Shown here one piece after another: positions 1-4,963 of a stretch of DNA of 5,378 nucleotides. Both the position numbers and the translations under genes were made by a program. This stretch comes from Candidatus Zixiibacteriota bacterium (GTDB lineage Bacteria; Zixibacteria; MSB-5A5; SM1-73): contig JALHUP010000261.1 in assembly GCA_022866585.1 (NCBI GenBank), forward strand, positions 1 to 5,378, written 5' to 3'. The stretch's first letter is position 1. Every line of letters starts with the position of its first letter. Below the pieces are notes generated by a model. The model saw nothing but the letters and a program-made list of their open reading frames with translations, did no database searches and was not told where the DNA came from.

Positions 1-41
1 CACATTTTTATTTTGCCATTGACCAGCTTAGGACATTTCAT
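1..41 (-). CDS. Start of a small or unknown gene, cut by the left window edge
   Basis: Only the first 13 codons are visible (MKCPKLVNGKIKM), so no function can be assigned. The start is well supported. An ATG at 41-39 is preceded by a near-perfect Shine-Dalgarno sequence, AAAGGAGGTGA at 58-48, with 9 bases between GGAGG and the ATG. The start lies inside the last codons of the 65-residue upstream gene, in another frame, with a 14-base overlap. The two are therefore probably translated in a coupled way and share the Pho-box-like promoter. The early Cys-Pro pair may belong to a metal site, but this cannot be tested here. Confidence 0.6.
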   Translation of the reverse strand, partial: MKCPKLVNGKIKM

Positions 42-225
42 TTTCTTTCACCTCCTTTGAGCATGAATCGTTTTCGCCAAACATTTTCTCAATCAAATAG
101 AAAATCCATGGAACATTTCCTGGAATAATGGGCTTAACTTTTATTCTTCCAGTAATCAGGCATATTAAAGCTGTAGCCATTGCAAAGAACATGATCATAA
201 AAACCGCAATCTTGACGTAAACCAT
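28..225 (-). CDS. Small single-pass membrane protein, unknown function (65 aa)
   Basis: I do not recognise the family. Residues 3-25 form one hydrophobic helix (KIAVFMIMFFAMATALICLI), followed by a basic stretch (GRIKVK). An aromatic segment comes next (PWIFYLIEKMF), and the tail is charged with one cysteine. The layout suggests an inner-membrane protein with a cytoplasmic C-terminus by the positive-inside rule. The ATG at 225-223 has an AAAGGAGG ribosome site at 245-238, though the 12-base gap is rather long. The same 11-base leader, CTCAAAGGAGG, occurs before this gene (248-238) and before the next one (61-51). A Pho-box-like array just upstream suggests induction under phosphate limitation. 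It is real as a gene because of its ribosome site and coupled neighbour, not because of homology. Confidence 0.65.
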   Translation of the reverse strand: MVYVKIAVFMIMFFAMATALICLITGRIKVKPIIPGNVPWIFYLIEKMFGENDSCSKEVKENEMS

Positions 226-252
226 TTTTTTTCAAATCCTCCTTTGAGTTCA

Positions 253-310
253 ATAGTAAAAACGAAGAGTAAATTACGGCAGGATTAACGCTGTGTTAAA
301 TCGAGGTTAA
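253..310 (-). promoter_or_regulatory. Pho-box-like array of four 11-bp direct repeats with a downstream -10 box
   Basis: On the minus strand TTAACC (310-305), TTAACA (299-294), TTAATC (288-283) and GTAATT (277-272) begin exactly 11 bases apart. Tandem TTAACA-like repeats with 11-bp period are the known binding pattern of PhoP in Bacillus and of SphR/PhoB-type regulators in cyanobacteria. The first copy, with its flanks (CTTAACCT), fits the cyanobacterial form. A weak -10 hexamer TACTAT lies at 258-253. With a start near 246, the array would cover about -21 to -64, the position expected for an activator of this class. It would drive the 65-residue membrane protein gene and the gene after it. 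The assignment to a PhoB/PhoP-type regulator is inferred from the pattern and from the PhoR-like kinase remnant next door. Confidence 0.55.
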
Positions 311-373
311 GAATCTTGGATGCTTTAAACCCCTTTGAGTGTGAAAAAAAAGCTAAAATCACTTCAGACAGAA

Positions 374-397
374 AAGGCGGAATAGAATTTCCGCCTT
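374..397 (-). terminator. Rho-independent terminator-like hairpin
   Basis: A perfect 9-bp stem, AAGGCGGAA (374-382) with TTCCGCCTT (389-397), has a 6-base loop. On the minus strand it ends in a short U-rich run (CCTTTTC), so it could end transcripts coming through the kinase remnant before the Pho-box promoter begins. A second, weaker hairpin, GAGGCT-ATCA-AGCCTC at 435-450, lies between it and the kinase stop codon. The U tract is short, so termination may be partial. Confidence 0.55.
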
Positions 398-468
398 CAA
401 GAGTAGAGGAGAAGCTGTGATAAGAAGGACAGAAGAGGCTATCAAGCCTCAGTCTTGTTACTATCAGT

Positions 469-717
469 TTATGCTTTTTTTAAGGTGAAGCTAAACTCGC
501 TTCCTTTGCCTAATTGGCTTCGAACATTGACCGTTTCACCGTGTGCTTCGATTATGTGCTTGACGATGGAAAGCCCCAGACCGGTTCTGCCCAATTCTCT
601 GGACCGACCTTTGTCTACGGTGTAGAACCTTTCAAAAATGCGGGGCAAATCATTGGGAAGGATTCCCATTCCATTATCGATGACCGCTATCTCCACCAGT
701 TTGCCTTTATCCCGGCT
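469..717 (-). pseudogene. C-terminal fragment of a PhoR-like sensor histidine kinase
   Basis: The open frame encodes about 82 residues that match the end of the HATPase_c domain of membrane sensor kinases. Visible are the G1 box (DNGMGI), the F box (RIFERFYTVDKGRSRE), the G2 box (GRTGLGLSIVKHIIEAHG) and the final strands (GKGSEFSFTLKKA). This is the wording typical of PhoR/ResE/WalK kinases. The N-box, phosphoacceptor histidine domain and sensor part are missing. Two consecutive stop codons (723-721 and 720-718) close the frame just where the preceding strand begins, and the methyltransferase gene ends only 50 bases further upstream. No ribosome site suits the GTG at 696. A protein this short could not bind ATP or be phosphorylated, so I call it a remnant left by an insertion or deletion. 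The coding part itself is well preserved, so the break may be recent. Confidence 0.75.
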
Positions 718-767
718 TTATTAGCCAATTGCTTAGGCAAGAACCGTTGGGTGAGTTTAGGTCGTCT

Positions 768-1448
768 TCATTGGTGATTCTGTCCTATTACTGCCAGAAA
801 CACATCCCCTATATAGGATGATTCGAACTTGAAAAGATACTTCTTAAACATTTCATCAATATCGGATTTGTCGAAATATCTTTTGTAGACGGTAAACATA
901 CGACCGTCATTCAAAACCCTTTTTTGGAGACCTTCTTTCTTTCGATATTGTTTTCGTTTCCTGCTCCAGGCACTATCAATGACCATTAACCGTGCGTTAG
1001 GTTTAAGAATCTTTTTAAGTTTCACGAAAAATGCCTCCTCCAGTTCCAAAGATAGATGACTTATAAAGAATCCTACAACAGCGCTATCAAACGAAGAGTT
1101 TCTTAAGGTGATTTCGAAAAAATCCCCTTGAACAAAATGGCACTTGTGCTTTAAGCCCAACCCATCAATCCTTTTTTCGCATTCTGAAAACATCTTTACT
1201 GACTGATCAATTAATGTTATTCGTGAACAATTTCGCTCACAATAAGGTAGCCAAAATCCAGTCCCGCATCCTATGTCTATCAAATGACCCTTACCAAATG
1301 TTGAGGCCATGTTGCTAATTTTTTTTACATCGTTTTTGTAAACATCAGGCTCCGGGATAGCAGGACCTTCTCCTATGTAGATTTTATCATACTCTCCCGC
1401 TCTTTCATCGTAATATGACATCATCTCTTGCTTAAATTCATTATCCAT
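768..1448 (-). CDS. Class I SAM-dependent methyltransferase (226 aa)
   Basis: A Rossmann-fold methyltransferase that would transfer a methyl group from S-adenosylmethionine to an unknown acceptor in the cytoplasm. The N-terminal YYDERAGEYD (residues 12-21) is typical of the UbiE/Methyltransf_11/25 type. Motif I, with the SAM-binding glycine loop, is LIDIGCGTGFW (56-66). The acidic ribose-binding residue ending strand 2 is D81 (TLID). The adenine-contacting motif is QGDFFE (107-112), and the strand-4 motif is FDSAVVGFFISHL (120-132). A post-motif strand LKPNARLMVIDSAW follows. Length is normal for the family. The ATG at 1448 has only a weak purine-rich ribosome site (AAGAAGA, about 5 bases upstream). 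It lies 139 bp downstream of the radical SAM gene, with an attC-like repeat between them. The substrate cannot be read from the sequence; pairing with the radical SAM enzyme hints at a modification pathway but is not proof. Confidence 0.85.
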   Translation of the reverse strand: MDNEFKQEMMSYYDERAGEYDKIYIGEGPAIPEPDVYKNDVKKISNMASTFGKGHLIDIGCGTGFWLPYCERNCSRITLIDQSVKMFSECEKRIDGLGLKHKCHFVQGDFFEITLRNSSFDSAVVGFFISHLSLELEEAFFVKLKKILKPNARLMVIDSAWSRKRKQYRKKEGLQKRVLNDGRMFTVYKRYFDKSDIDEMFKKYLFKFESSYIGDVFLAVIGQNHQ

Positions 1449-1482
1449 CTTAATCTTCTTAGTTAACGCTTACCGAAACGTC

Positions 1483-1572
1483 GCCTAACGGTATCGGCAT
1501 ATCCGAAGTTCTTGCCGCAAGTAAAAATTTGCATGAGCACCGATGGTGCGAGCCAAACGTGCCGTGTTATAC
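1483..1572 (-). repeat. attC-like imperfect inverted repeat between two genes
   Basis: Read on the minus strand, GTATAAC (1572-1566) is followed by CGGCA (1564-1560). The right side carries TGCCG (1499-1495), a 5-base spacer, and GTTAGGC (1489-1483). The arms are complementary apart from a few unpaired bases. GTTAGGC fits the integron core site GTTRRRY exactly, while GTATAAC departs from RYYYAAC at one position. The length of 90 bp is within the range of attC sites (about 57-141 bp). The interior holds a small hairpin GCACC-GAT-GGTGC (1537-1549) and CTTG-CCG-CAAG (1511-1521). It begins 15 bases after the radical SAM stop and its core ends about 35 bases before the methyltransferase start, as in gene cassettes. 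No integrase is in the window, so another kind of structured intergenic repeat remains possible. Confidence 0.4.
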
Positions 1573-1587
1573 GAAATTGCTTTAGAG

Positions 1588-2490
1588 TTATTCCAACCCA
1601 TACACCTGCCTCGGCGCAAGATATTGTGGAAATCTATCTATTAGAGCCAAGCGAAGAAGGTAGCAGAAATGACATGCATCAACATACTTATCCTCATGTT
1701 CAACATCATATTCTTTAGCTAAACGGGCAGGTCCTCCTTTAGCTAAAGGTCCACAGATCGGATGTGAATCAGCATTATAGTTTCTAACTAAGATTGATAG
1801 AGGGTTTTCCCACATATTGCTCATACTTAACCCCTGACAGAGATGGACATTACTGTATGCATCTAAATGAACTCTTTCTGGCTCTTTTAAATCTTCGTAT
1901 GGGCACTCTGTGAATTCCTCCCACCGTCTTTGCGGAAGCCCTTCTATCAGCTTCTCAACCGCTCTCCCTCGAAACATAGCGCCACCGCCAATAACTGGAA
2001 CTCCCTTATCTTGCTCCTTATCTATATCTGTTCCAACCGCAGGCCTCTCAATGCAAATTGAATTGACAGACAGGCCTAATTTTTTCGCCGCATCTAAAGT
2101 TCGTTTAGCCGGATTATTTTTTTCCTCTTCATAGTGGAATGAATCGTCACTTATGCTAAGACCAGATATTTCTAATTTGCAAAGAGGGCTGAGCCAAAGC
2201 TCTGCGTCCTCCTCAGATATTGCGTAATACGCATTAGTTACCACACCTACGTTAAACCCCATGGAACGAGCAATTTTGATTCCCTCAAGCATCAAGGGGT
2301 AGAATAAAAACGGCTCACCACCTTCAAAGTATATCCACTTTATGGTGCCGATCTTGGTCGCTTCATCCAGAACCTTCCGTATCTGGCTCAAAGTGAAAGT
2401 CCCCTTAGCATTGGGACCACTGTAAACAAAACAATGGTCACATTCTAAATTACACATGTAAGTTAGAAGAAAATGTATTCCCGTTAGCAT
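1588..2490 (-). CDS. Radical SAM enzyme with extra C-terminal cysteines (300 aa)
   Basis: The protein starts with the radical SAM [4Fe-4S] motif C13-x3-C17-x2-C20 (YMCNLECDHCF), which binds the cluster that cleaves SAM into a 5'-deoxyadenosyl radical. GGEP, which contacts the SAM amino group, is at 57-60 (IYFEGGEPFLF), and a partial TIM-barrel follows. The C-terminal third has cysteines at 196, 218 (LDAYSNVHLCQG), 246, 273 and 276 (DACHFCYLLR). These could bind an auxiliary Fe-S cluster, as SPASM/twitch-like enzymes do, although the exact SPASM spacing is not present. The ATG at 2490 is fixed by a strong ribosome site, GGAGGTGG (2504-2497), 6 bases upstream. It sits 411 bp from the dehydrogenase gene and upstream of a methyltransferase. 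No precursor peptide gene or other maturation gene is visible. The reaction is unknown; the fold assignment is secure. Confidence 0.88.
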   Translation of the reverse strand: MLTGIHFLLTYMCNLECDHCFVYSGPNAKGTFTLSQIRKVLDEATKIGTIKWIYFEGGEPFLFYPLMLEGIKIARSMGFNVGVVTNAYYAISEEDAELWLSPLCKLEISGLSISDDSFHYEEEKNNPAKRTLDAAKKLGLSVNSICIERPAVGTDIDKEQDKGVPVIGGGAMFRGRAVEKLIEGLPQRRWEEFTECPYEDLKEPERVHLDAYSNVHLCQGLSMSNMWENPLSILVRNYNADSHPICGPLAKGGPARLAKEYDVEHEDKYVDACHFCYLLRLALIDRFPQYLAPRQVYGLE

Positions 2491-2549
2491 GATATTCCAC
2501 CTCCACTAGATATAAGCAATTTCATATAACTGGTTCGTATCCGAAATAC

Positions 2550-2555
2550 ATTATA
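2550..2555 (-). promoter_or_regulatory. Possible -10 box for the radical SAM gene
   Basis: A perfect TATAAT hexamer lies on the minus strand, 59 bases upstream of the radical SAM start. No sensible TTGACA-like -35 hexamer is found 16-18 bases further upstream, so this would need an activator, another sigma factor, or be chance in an AT-rich stretch. Confidence 0.3.
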
Positions 2556-2593
2556 TATCCTCTCATTTGGGACTCATACCAGAAGTCTAGGTA

Positions 2594-2638
2594 TGTCTGT
2601 CCGCTCGGAGGTGAACTTGAGGGTAGGTAGGACAGGCA
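2594..2638. repeat. Long-loop inverted repeat in the radical SAM leader region
   Basis: TGTCTGTCC (2594-2602) can pair with GGACAGGCA (2630-2638) over 9 positions including one G-U pair, around a 27-base purine-rich loop. It lies between the structured mobile element and the radical SAM gene, upstream of the possible -10 box. It does not resemble a riboswitch family I can name. Confidence 0.25.
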
Positions 2639-2688
2639 GGTGTGGAATCAGAGATAATTACTTTTGGCAACAGCTTCTTAATCTGTGT

Positions 2689-2850
2689 GAGCTCTCTGAA
2701 AAAGTGCCAGAATTCGGCGGGCTAAGAGCCCGCCCTACGCGGTCGGGTATTGGAATAACAATAACTTAGTCCCGCGTAGGCGGGGTTCATCCGAAGGGAT
2801 TCACCCTGAAGGGCTCCCAGCCCCGCAAAAACGACTTTTTCAGAGCTCTC
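2689..2850. mobile_element. MITE-like structured element, 162 bp, with 17-bp terminal inverted repeats
   Basis: The left end GAGCTCTCTGAAAAAGT (2689-2705) and the reverse complement of the right end, GAGAGCTCTGAAAAAGT (2850-2834), agree at 15 of 17 positions. Inside are strong GC-rich hairpins. GGCGGGCT-AAG-AGCCCGCC spans 2716-2734; CCTACGCGG (2734-2742) pairs with CCGCGTAGG (2772-2780); GGGCT-CCC-AGCCC spans 2811-2823. There is no coding capacity, so it would have to be moved by a transposase supplied elsewhere. An alternative reading is a 146-bp core (2697-2842) bounded by TGAAAAAGT/ACTTTTTCA and flanked by an 8-bp direct repeat GAGCTCTC as a target duplication. Because that octamer is partly palindromic, both readings fit. 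The element is clearly richer in G and C than its AT-rich flanks. Confidence 0.6.
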
Positions 2851-2856
2851 TGTGTA

Positions 2857-2904
2857 ATCAAAAATTTTCGAATCTAATTTTTGATAATTTTTTTTGAATT
2901 ATCA
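2857..2904 (-). terminator. AT-rich overlapping hairpins at the 3' end of the dehydrogenase gene
   Basis: Two perfect inverted repeats overlap. TGATAATT (2882-2889) pairs with AATTATCA (2897-2904), which includes the stop codon. ATCAAAAATT (2857-2866) pairs with AATTTTTGAT (2876-2885). They share bases 2882-2885, so only one can form fully at a time. Being AT-only they are weak, and neither is followed by a clear U run on the minus strand. They may act as a poor terminator or an RNA-end stabiliser. Confidence 0.35.
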
Positions 2905-3930
2905 GAGTCTATGTGGCTCAATGATTACTTTGATGGATTCGGAAGCTTCGGCAACCAACTTAAAACCCAGTGCAGTCTCTGCCAGGCTTAACCGATGTGT
3001 TATCATCTGACGCACCGGCACCCGACCAGCCCGAATCAGTTCTATCGCCTGGATGCAGTCCAGTGGACTGGCGCCGTATGAAGGCAAAAGCATAATTCCG
3101 TTGCGCCAGAATTCATTGACCGGAACGGGGAGATTAACACCCGGATCCGTCGGTGCAAAGAATAGAACGGTGCCGGCACGATCCACAGATTGCAAAGCCT
3201 GTGTGAAAGCGGACAAAGCTCCAGTACAAATGATCACTAAGTCGGCAAGTCTCCCATCGTTGAGTTTGCGCAGGCGGGCAGGAATATCTTCGCGGGCATC
3301 TATCACTGCATCTGCTCCAAACTTTTTCGCCGCCTTCAAACGATATTCACAGACATCAGTTGTAATTACTCGTCCGGCGCCCAGGGCGCGAGCCAAAAGG
3401 AGATGCAGTAGCCCGGAAATCCCACTCCCCAGGATAAGCACACTTTGACCCGGCTCAAGGTGCGCTATTCTCTGCCCGCGAACTACACAGCCCAAAGGCT
3501 CGATGAACGTCCCCTCTTCAAAGGATAGTTCGTCAGGTAACACAAATACCCCCCGGTCCACATTGAGTCGAGGTGCCCGTATGTATTCAGCGAAGCCGCC
3601 AGGATCAAAGTTTGTGGTGTGCAAAGTGTCACAGACAGTGTGATAGCCCTTAACGCAATACCGACACGTATTGCAAGGTATATGATGAGAGACGAAGACC
3701 CGGTCTCCGATCTTGTAACGTTCCACTCCCTCACCTGTTTCGACGATCTCTCCTGCGATCTCATGTCCTAACACCAGGGGAGCTTTTTTAATACGATACC
3801 ACTCCATTACATCACTGCCACAGATGCCACTTGCTAGCACTTTTACCAATATCTCACCGGGACCAATCTTCGGAGTTGGTAGCTCTTCCAACCTCACATC
3901 CCGGTTGTTGTAATACATGGCTACGCGCAT
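2902..3930 (-). CDS. Zinc-dependent medium-chain alcohol/polyol dehydrogenase (342 aa)
   Basis: A cytoplasmic oxidoreductase of the sorbitol/threonine dehydrogenase branch of the MDR superfamily, oxidising a secondary alcohol with a nicotinamide cofactor. With the start at 3930, the catalytic zinc ligands are C37 (GICGSD), H56-E57 (GHEIAG) and E144 (IEPLGC). Four structural zinc cysteines are C86, C89, C92 and C100. The Rossmann loop is GSGISG (168-173), and D192 at the end of the second strand favours NAD over NADP. All key residues are present and length is normal. I place the start at 3930 because AGAGGAG (3945-3939) precedes it at a proper distance. An upstream in-frame ATG at 4005 would add 25 residues (MTLQQNLPNLTF...) translated from the mobile element, with no ribosome site. 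The substrate is unknown; following an aldolase gene suggests a sugar, polyol or hydroxy-ketone. Confidence 0.88.
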   Translation of the reverse strand: MRVAMYYNNRDVRLEELPTPKIGPGEILVKVLASGICGSDVMEWYRIKKAPLVLGHEIAGEIVETGEGVERYKIGDRVFVSHHIPCNTCRYCVKGYHTVCDTLHTTNFDPGGFAEYIRAPRLNVDRGVFVLPDELSFEEGTFIEPLGCVVRGQRIAHLEPGQSVLILGSGISGLLHLLLARALGAGRVITTDVCEYRLKAAKKFGADAVIDAREDIPARLRKLNDGRLADLVIICTGALSAFTQALQSVDRAGTVLFFAPTDPGVNLPVPVNEFWRNGIMLLPSYGASPLDCIQAIELIRAGRVPVRQMITHRLSLAETALGFKLVAEASESIKVIIEPHRL

Positions 3931-3958
3931 ATATATCTTCTCCTCTAATATAATTATT

Positions 3959-4117
3959 GAGAGCCTTGAAAAAGTTAAATTGGGGAGGTTTTGCTGGAGT
4001 GTCAAGCTTCAGCTTGACCTGAAATTTTCTAAAAAGAGCGAAAGATTTCTCTCGGTTCACCTAAAGGTGAACACTCCAATCTTGCTCTTCCAAAGCAAGT
4101 AGTTTTTTAAAGGTCTC
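3959..4117. mobile_element. MITE-like structured element, 159 bp, three-way-junction fold
   Basis: The left end GAGAGCCTTGAAAAAGT (3959-3975) matches the right terminus of the 2689-2850 element at 15 of 17 positions. Its own right end (4117-4101, reverse complement GAGACCTTTAAAAAACT) is a degenerate copy. Inside, GGAGTGT (3996-4002) pairs with ACACTCC (4071-4077), enclosing two perfect hairpins. These are GTCAAGC-TTCA-GCTTGAC (4001-4018) and GTTCACC-TAAA-GGTGAAC (4055-4072). A further hairpin CTTGCT...AGCAAG lies at 4081-4099. No protein is encoded. It separates the aldolase gene from the dehydrogenase gene and stops just short of the dehydrogenase ribosome site, so it may alter read-through between them. 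No clear target duplication is visible. Alternatives are a structured intergenic repeat or a 3'-end RNA structure of the aldolase transcript. Confidence 0.5.
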
Positions 4118-4137
4118 ATACGAATTCTAAACTATCG

Positions 4138-4932
4138 TTATTGCTTATTCTTAACATCATTGAACAACTCATAAGCTCCTTTAGCCGTAGCATTTTCATG
4201 AATGATAACACGTAAGGCTTTAGCCATCGCTACGGGATGAGGATTTTGCCAAACGTTTCTTCCCAGATTTATGCCGATAGCGCCTTTTTGCATGCCGTCA
4301 TAGACGAACTCGAATACCTCTAACTCCGTTTCACATTTTGGACCACCTGCCATGACTACTGGAACCGGGCAACCACCAACCACCTTATCAAAGTCTTCTG
4401 CACACCAGTAGGTTTTCACAACTCGTGCACCCAACTCGGCTGCGATACGACAGCTTAAGGCCAGGTAGCGAGCATCTTTTTGACCTACTTCTTTGCCGAC
4501 AGCCGTAACTGCCATTACCGGAATGCTATAATCTTCACATTCATTAACCAGCTTTGCCAAATTTAACAGAGACTGGTGTTCATAGTCACTTCCCACAAAG
4601 ATAGAAATACCCACCGCACTCGCATTAAGGCGGAGGATTTCTTGTATGGAGGTGGTGATTCCTTCATTTGCTAAGTCTTTTCCGACCATGCTGGTGCCTC
4701 CGGATACCCTGAGTATGATGGGTTTACTGTTGGTGGGATCTACCGATGAGCGTAATACTCCTCTGGTAACAAAGAGTGCATCGCAATAAGGAAGAAGTGG
4801 CTTTATGGTCTCTTTTGGTTTTTCCAAACATTTGGTTGGTCCCTGAAAATATCCATGATCTATGGGCAAAAAGAAACAATGCCCATCCGCTTGAATCAGT
4901 TGACTTAGTCGGTTTTTCATTCCCCAGTCCAT
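4138..4932 (-). CDS. lsrF: LsrF-like class I aldolase/thiolase (264 aa)
   Basis: A Schiff-base TIM-barrel enzyme of the DeoC/LacD family. It resembles the Escherichia coli autoinducer-2 enzyme LsrF (3-hydroxy-5-phosphonooxypentane-2,4-dione thiolase) through its whole length. Shared stretches include DWGM at the start, DHGYFQGPT (25-33), TRGVLRS, GSDYEHQS (114-121), the active-site lysine in VVKTYW (K173), GCPVPVVMAGG and the phosphate-binding GRN (224-226), and HPVAMAKA. No other lsr genes (transporter, kinase, LsrG) are in the window, so AI-2 processing is unproven. A related sugar-phosphate aldolase role, or the archaeal-type AroA' aldol step, is possible. Two starts compete. The ATG at 4941 touches the GGAG of the ribosome site, whereas the ATG at 4932 sits 9 bases from it, so I prefer 4932; the longer form would be 267 residues. 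It lies 22 bp after the 70-residue gene, in one operon. Confidence 0.85.
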   Translation of the reverse strand: MDWGMKNRLSQLIQADGHCFFLPIDHGYFQGPTKCLEKPKETIKPLLPYCDALFVTRGVLRSSVDPTNSKPIILRVSGGTSMVGKDLANEGITTSIQEILRLNASAVGISIFVGSDYEHQSLLNLAKLVNECEDYSIPVMAVTAVGKEVGQKDARYLALSCRIAAELGARVVKTYWCAEDFDKVVGGCPVPVVMAGGPKCETELEVFEFVYDGMQKGAIGINLGRNVWQNPHPVAMAKALRVIIHENATAKGAYELFNDVKNKQ

Positions 4933-4963
4933 TTTGAACATCTCCTTCCTCTATTTGTTAACG

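Noticed and set aside
514..777. Plus-strand open frame of 87 codons
   Set aside because: It runs antisense through the histidine kinase fragment, which has recognisable G1, F and G2 boxes, and it has no ribosome site or family resemblance.
1512..1718. Plus-strand open frame of 68 codons
   Set aside because: It overlaps the attC-like repeat and the antisense of the radical SAM C-terminus. Its composition is not protein-like and it lacks a ribosome site.
1910..2134. Plus-strand open frame of 74 codons
   Set aside because: Fully antisense to the radical SAM gene; a shadow of its codon pattern.
3053..3764. Open frames of 131 codons (plus) and 93 codons (minus) inside the dehydrogenase
   Set aside because: Both lie in other frames of a gene with complete zinc-binding and Rossmann motifs, and neither has a recognisable domain.
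3931..4005. N-terminal extension of the dehydrogenase by 25 residues
   Set aside because: The extra residues are translated partly from the structured mobile element, do not resemble the family N-terminus, and have no ribosome site. The ATG at 3930 has one.
3854..4102. Short open frames of 68 codons (minus) and 61 codons (plus) across the 159-bp element
   Set aside because: They consist mainly of the hairpin arms of the element read as codons, with no start signal.
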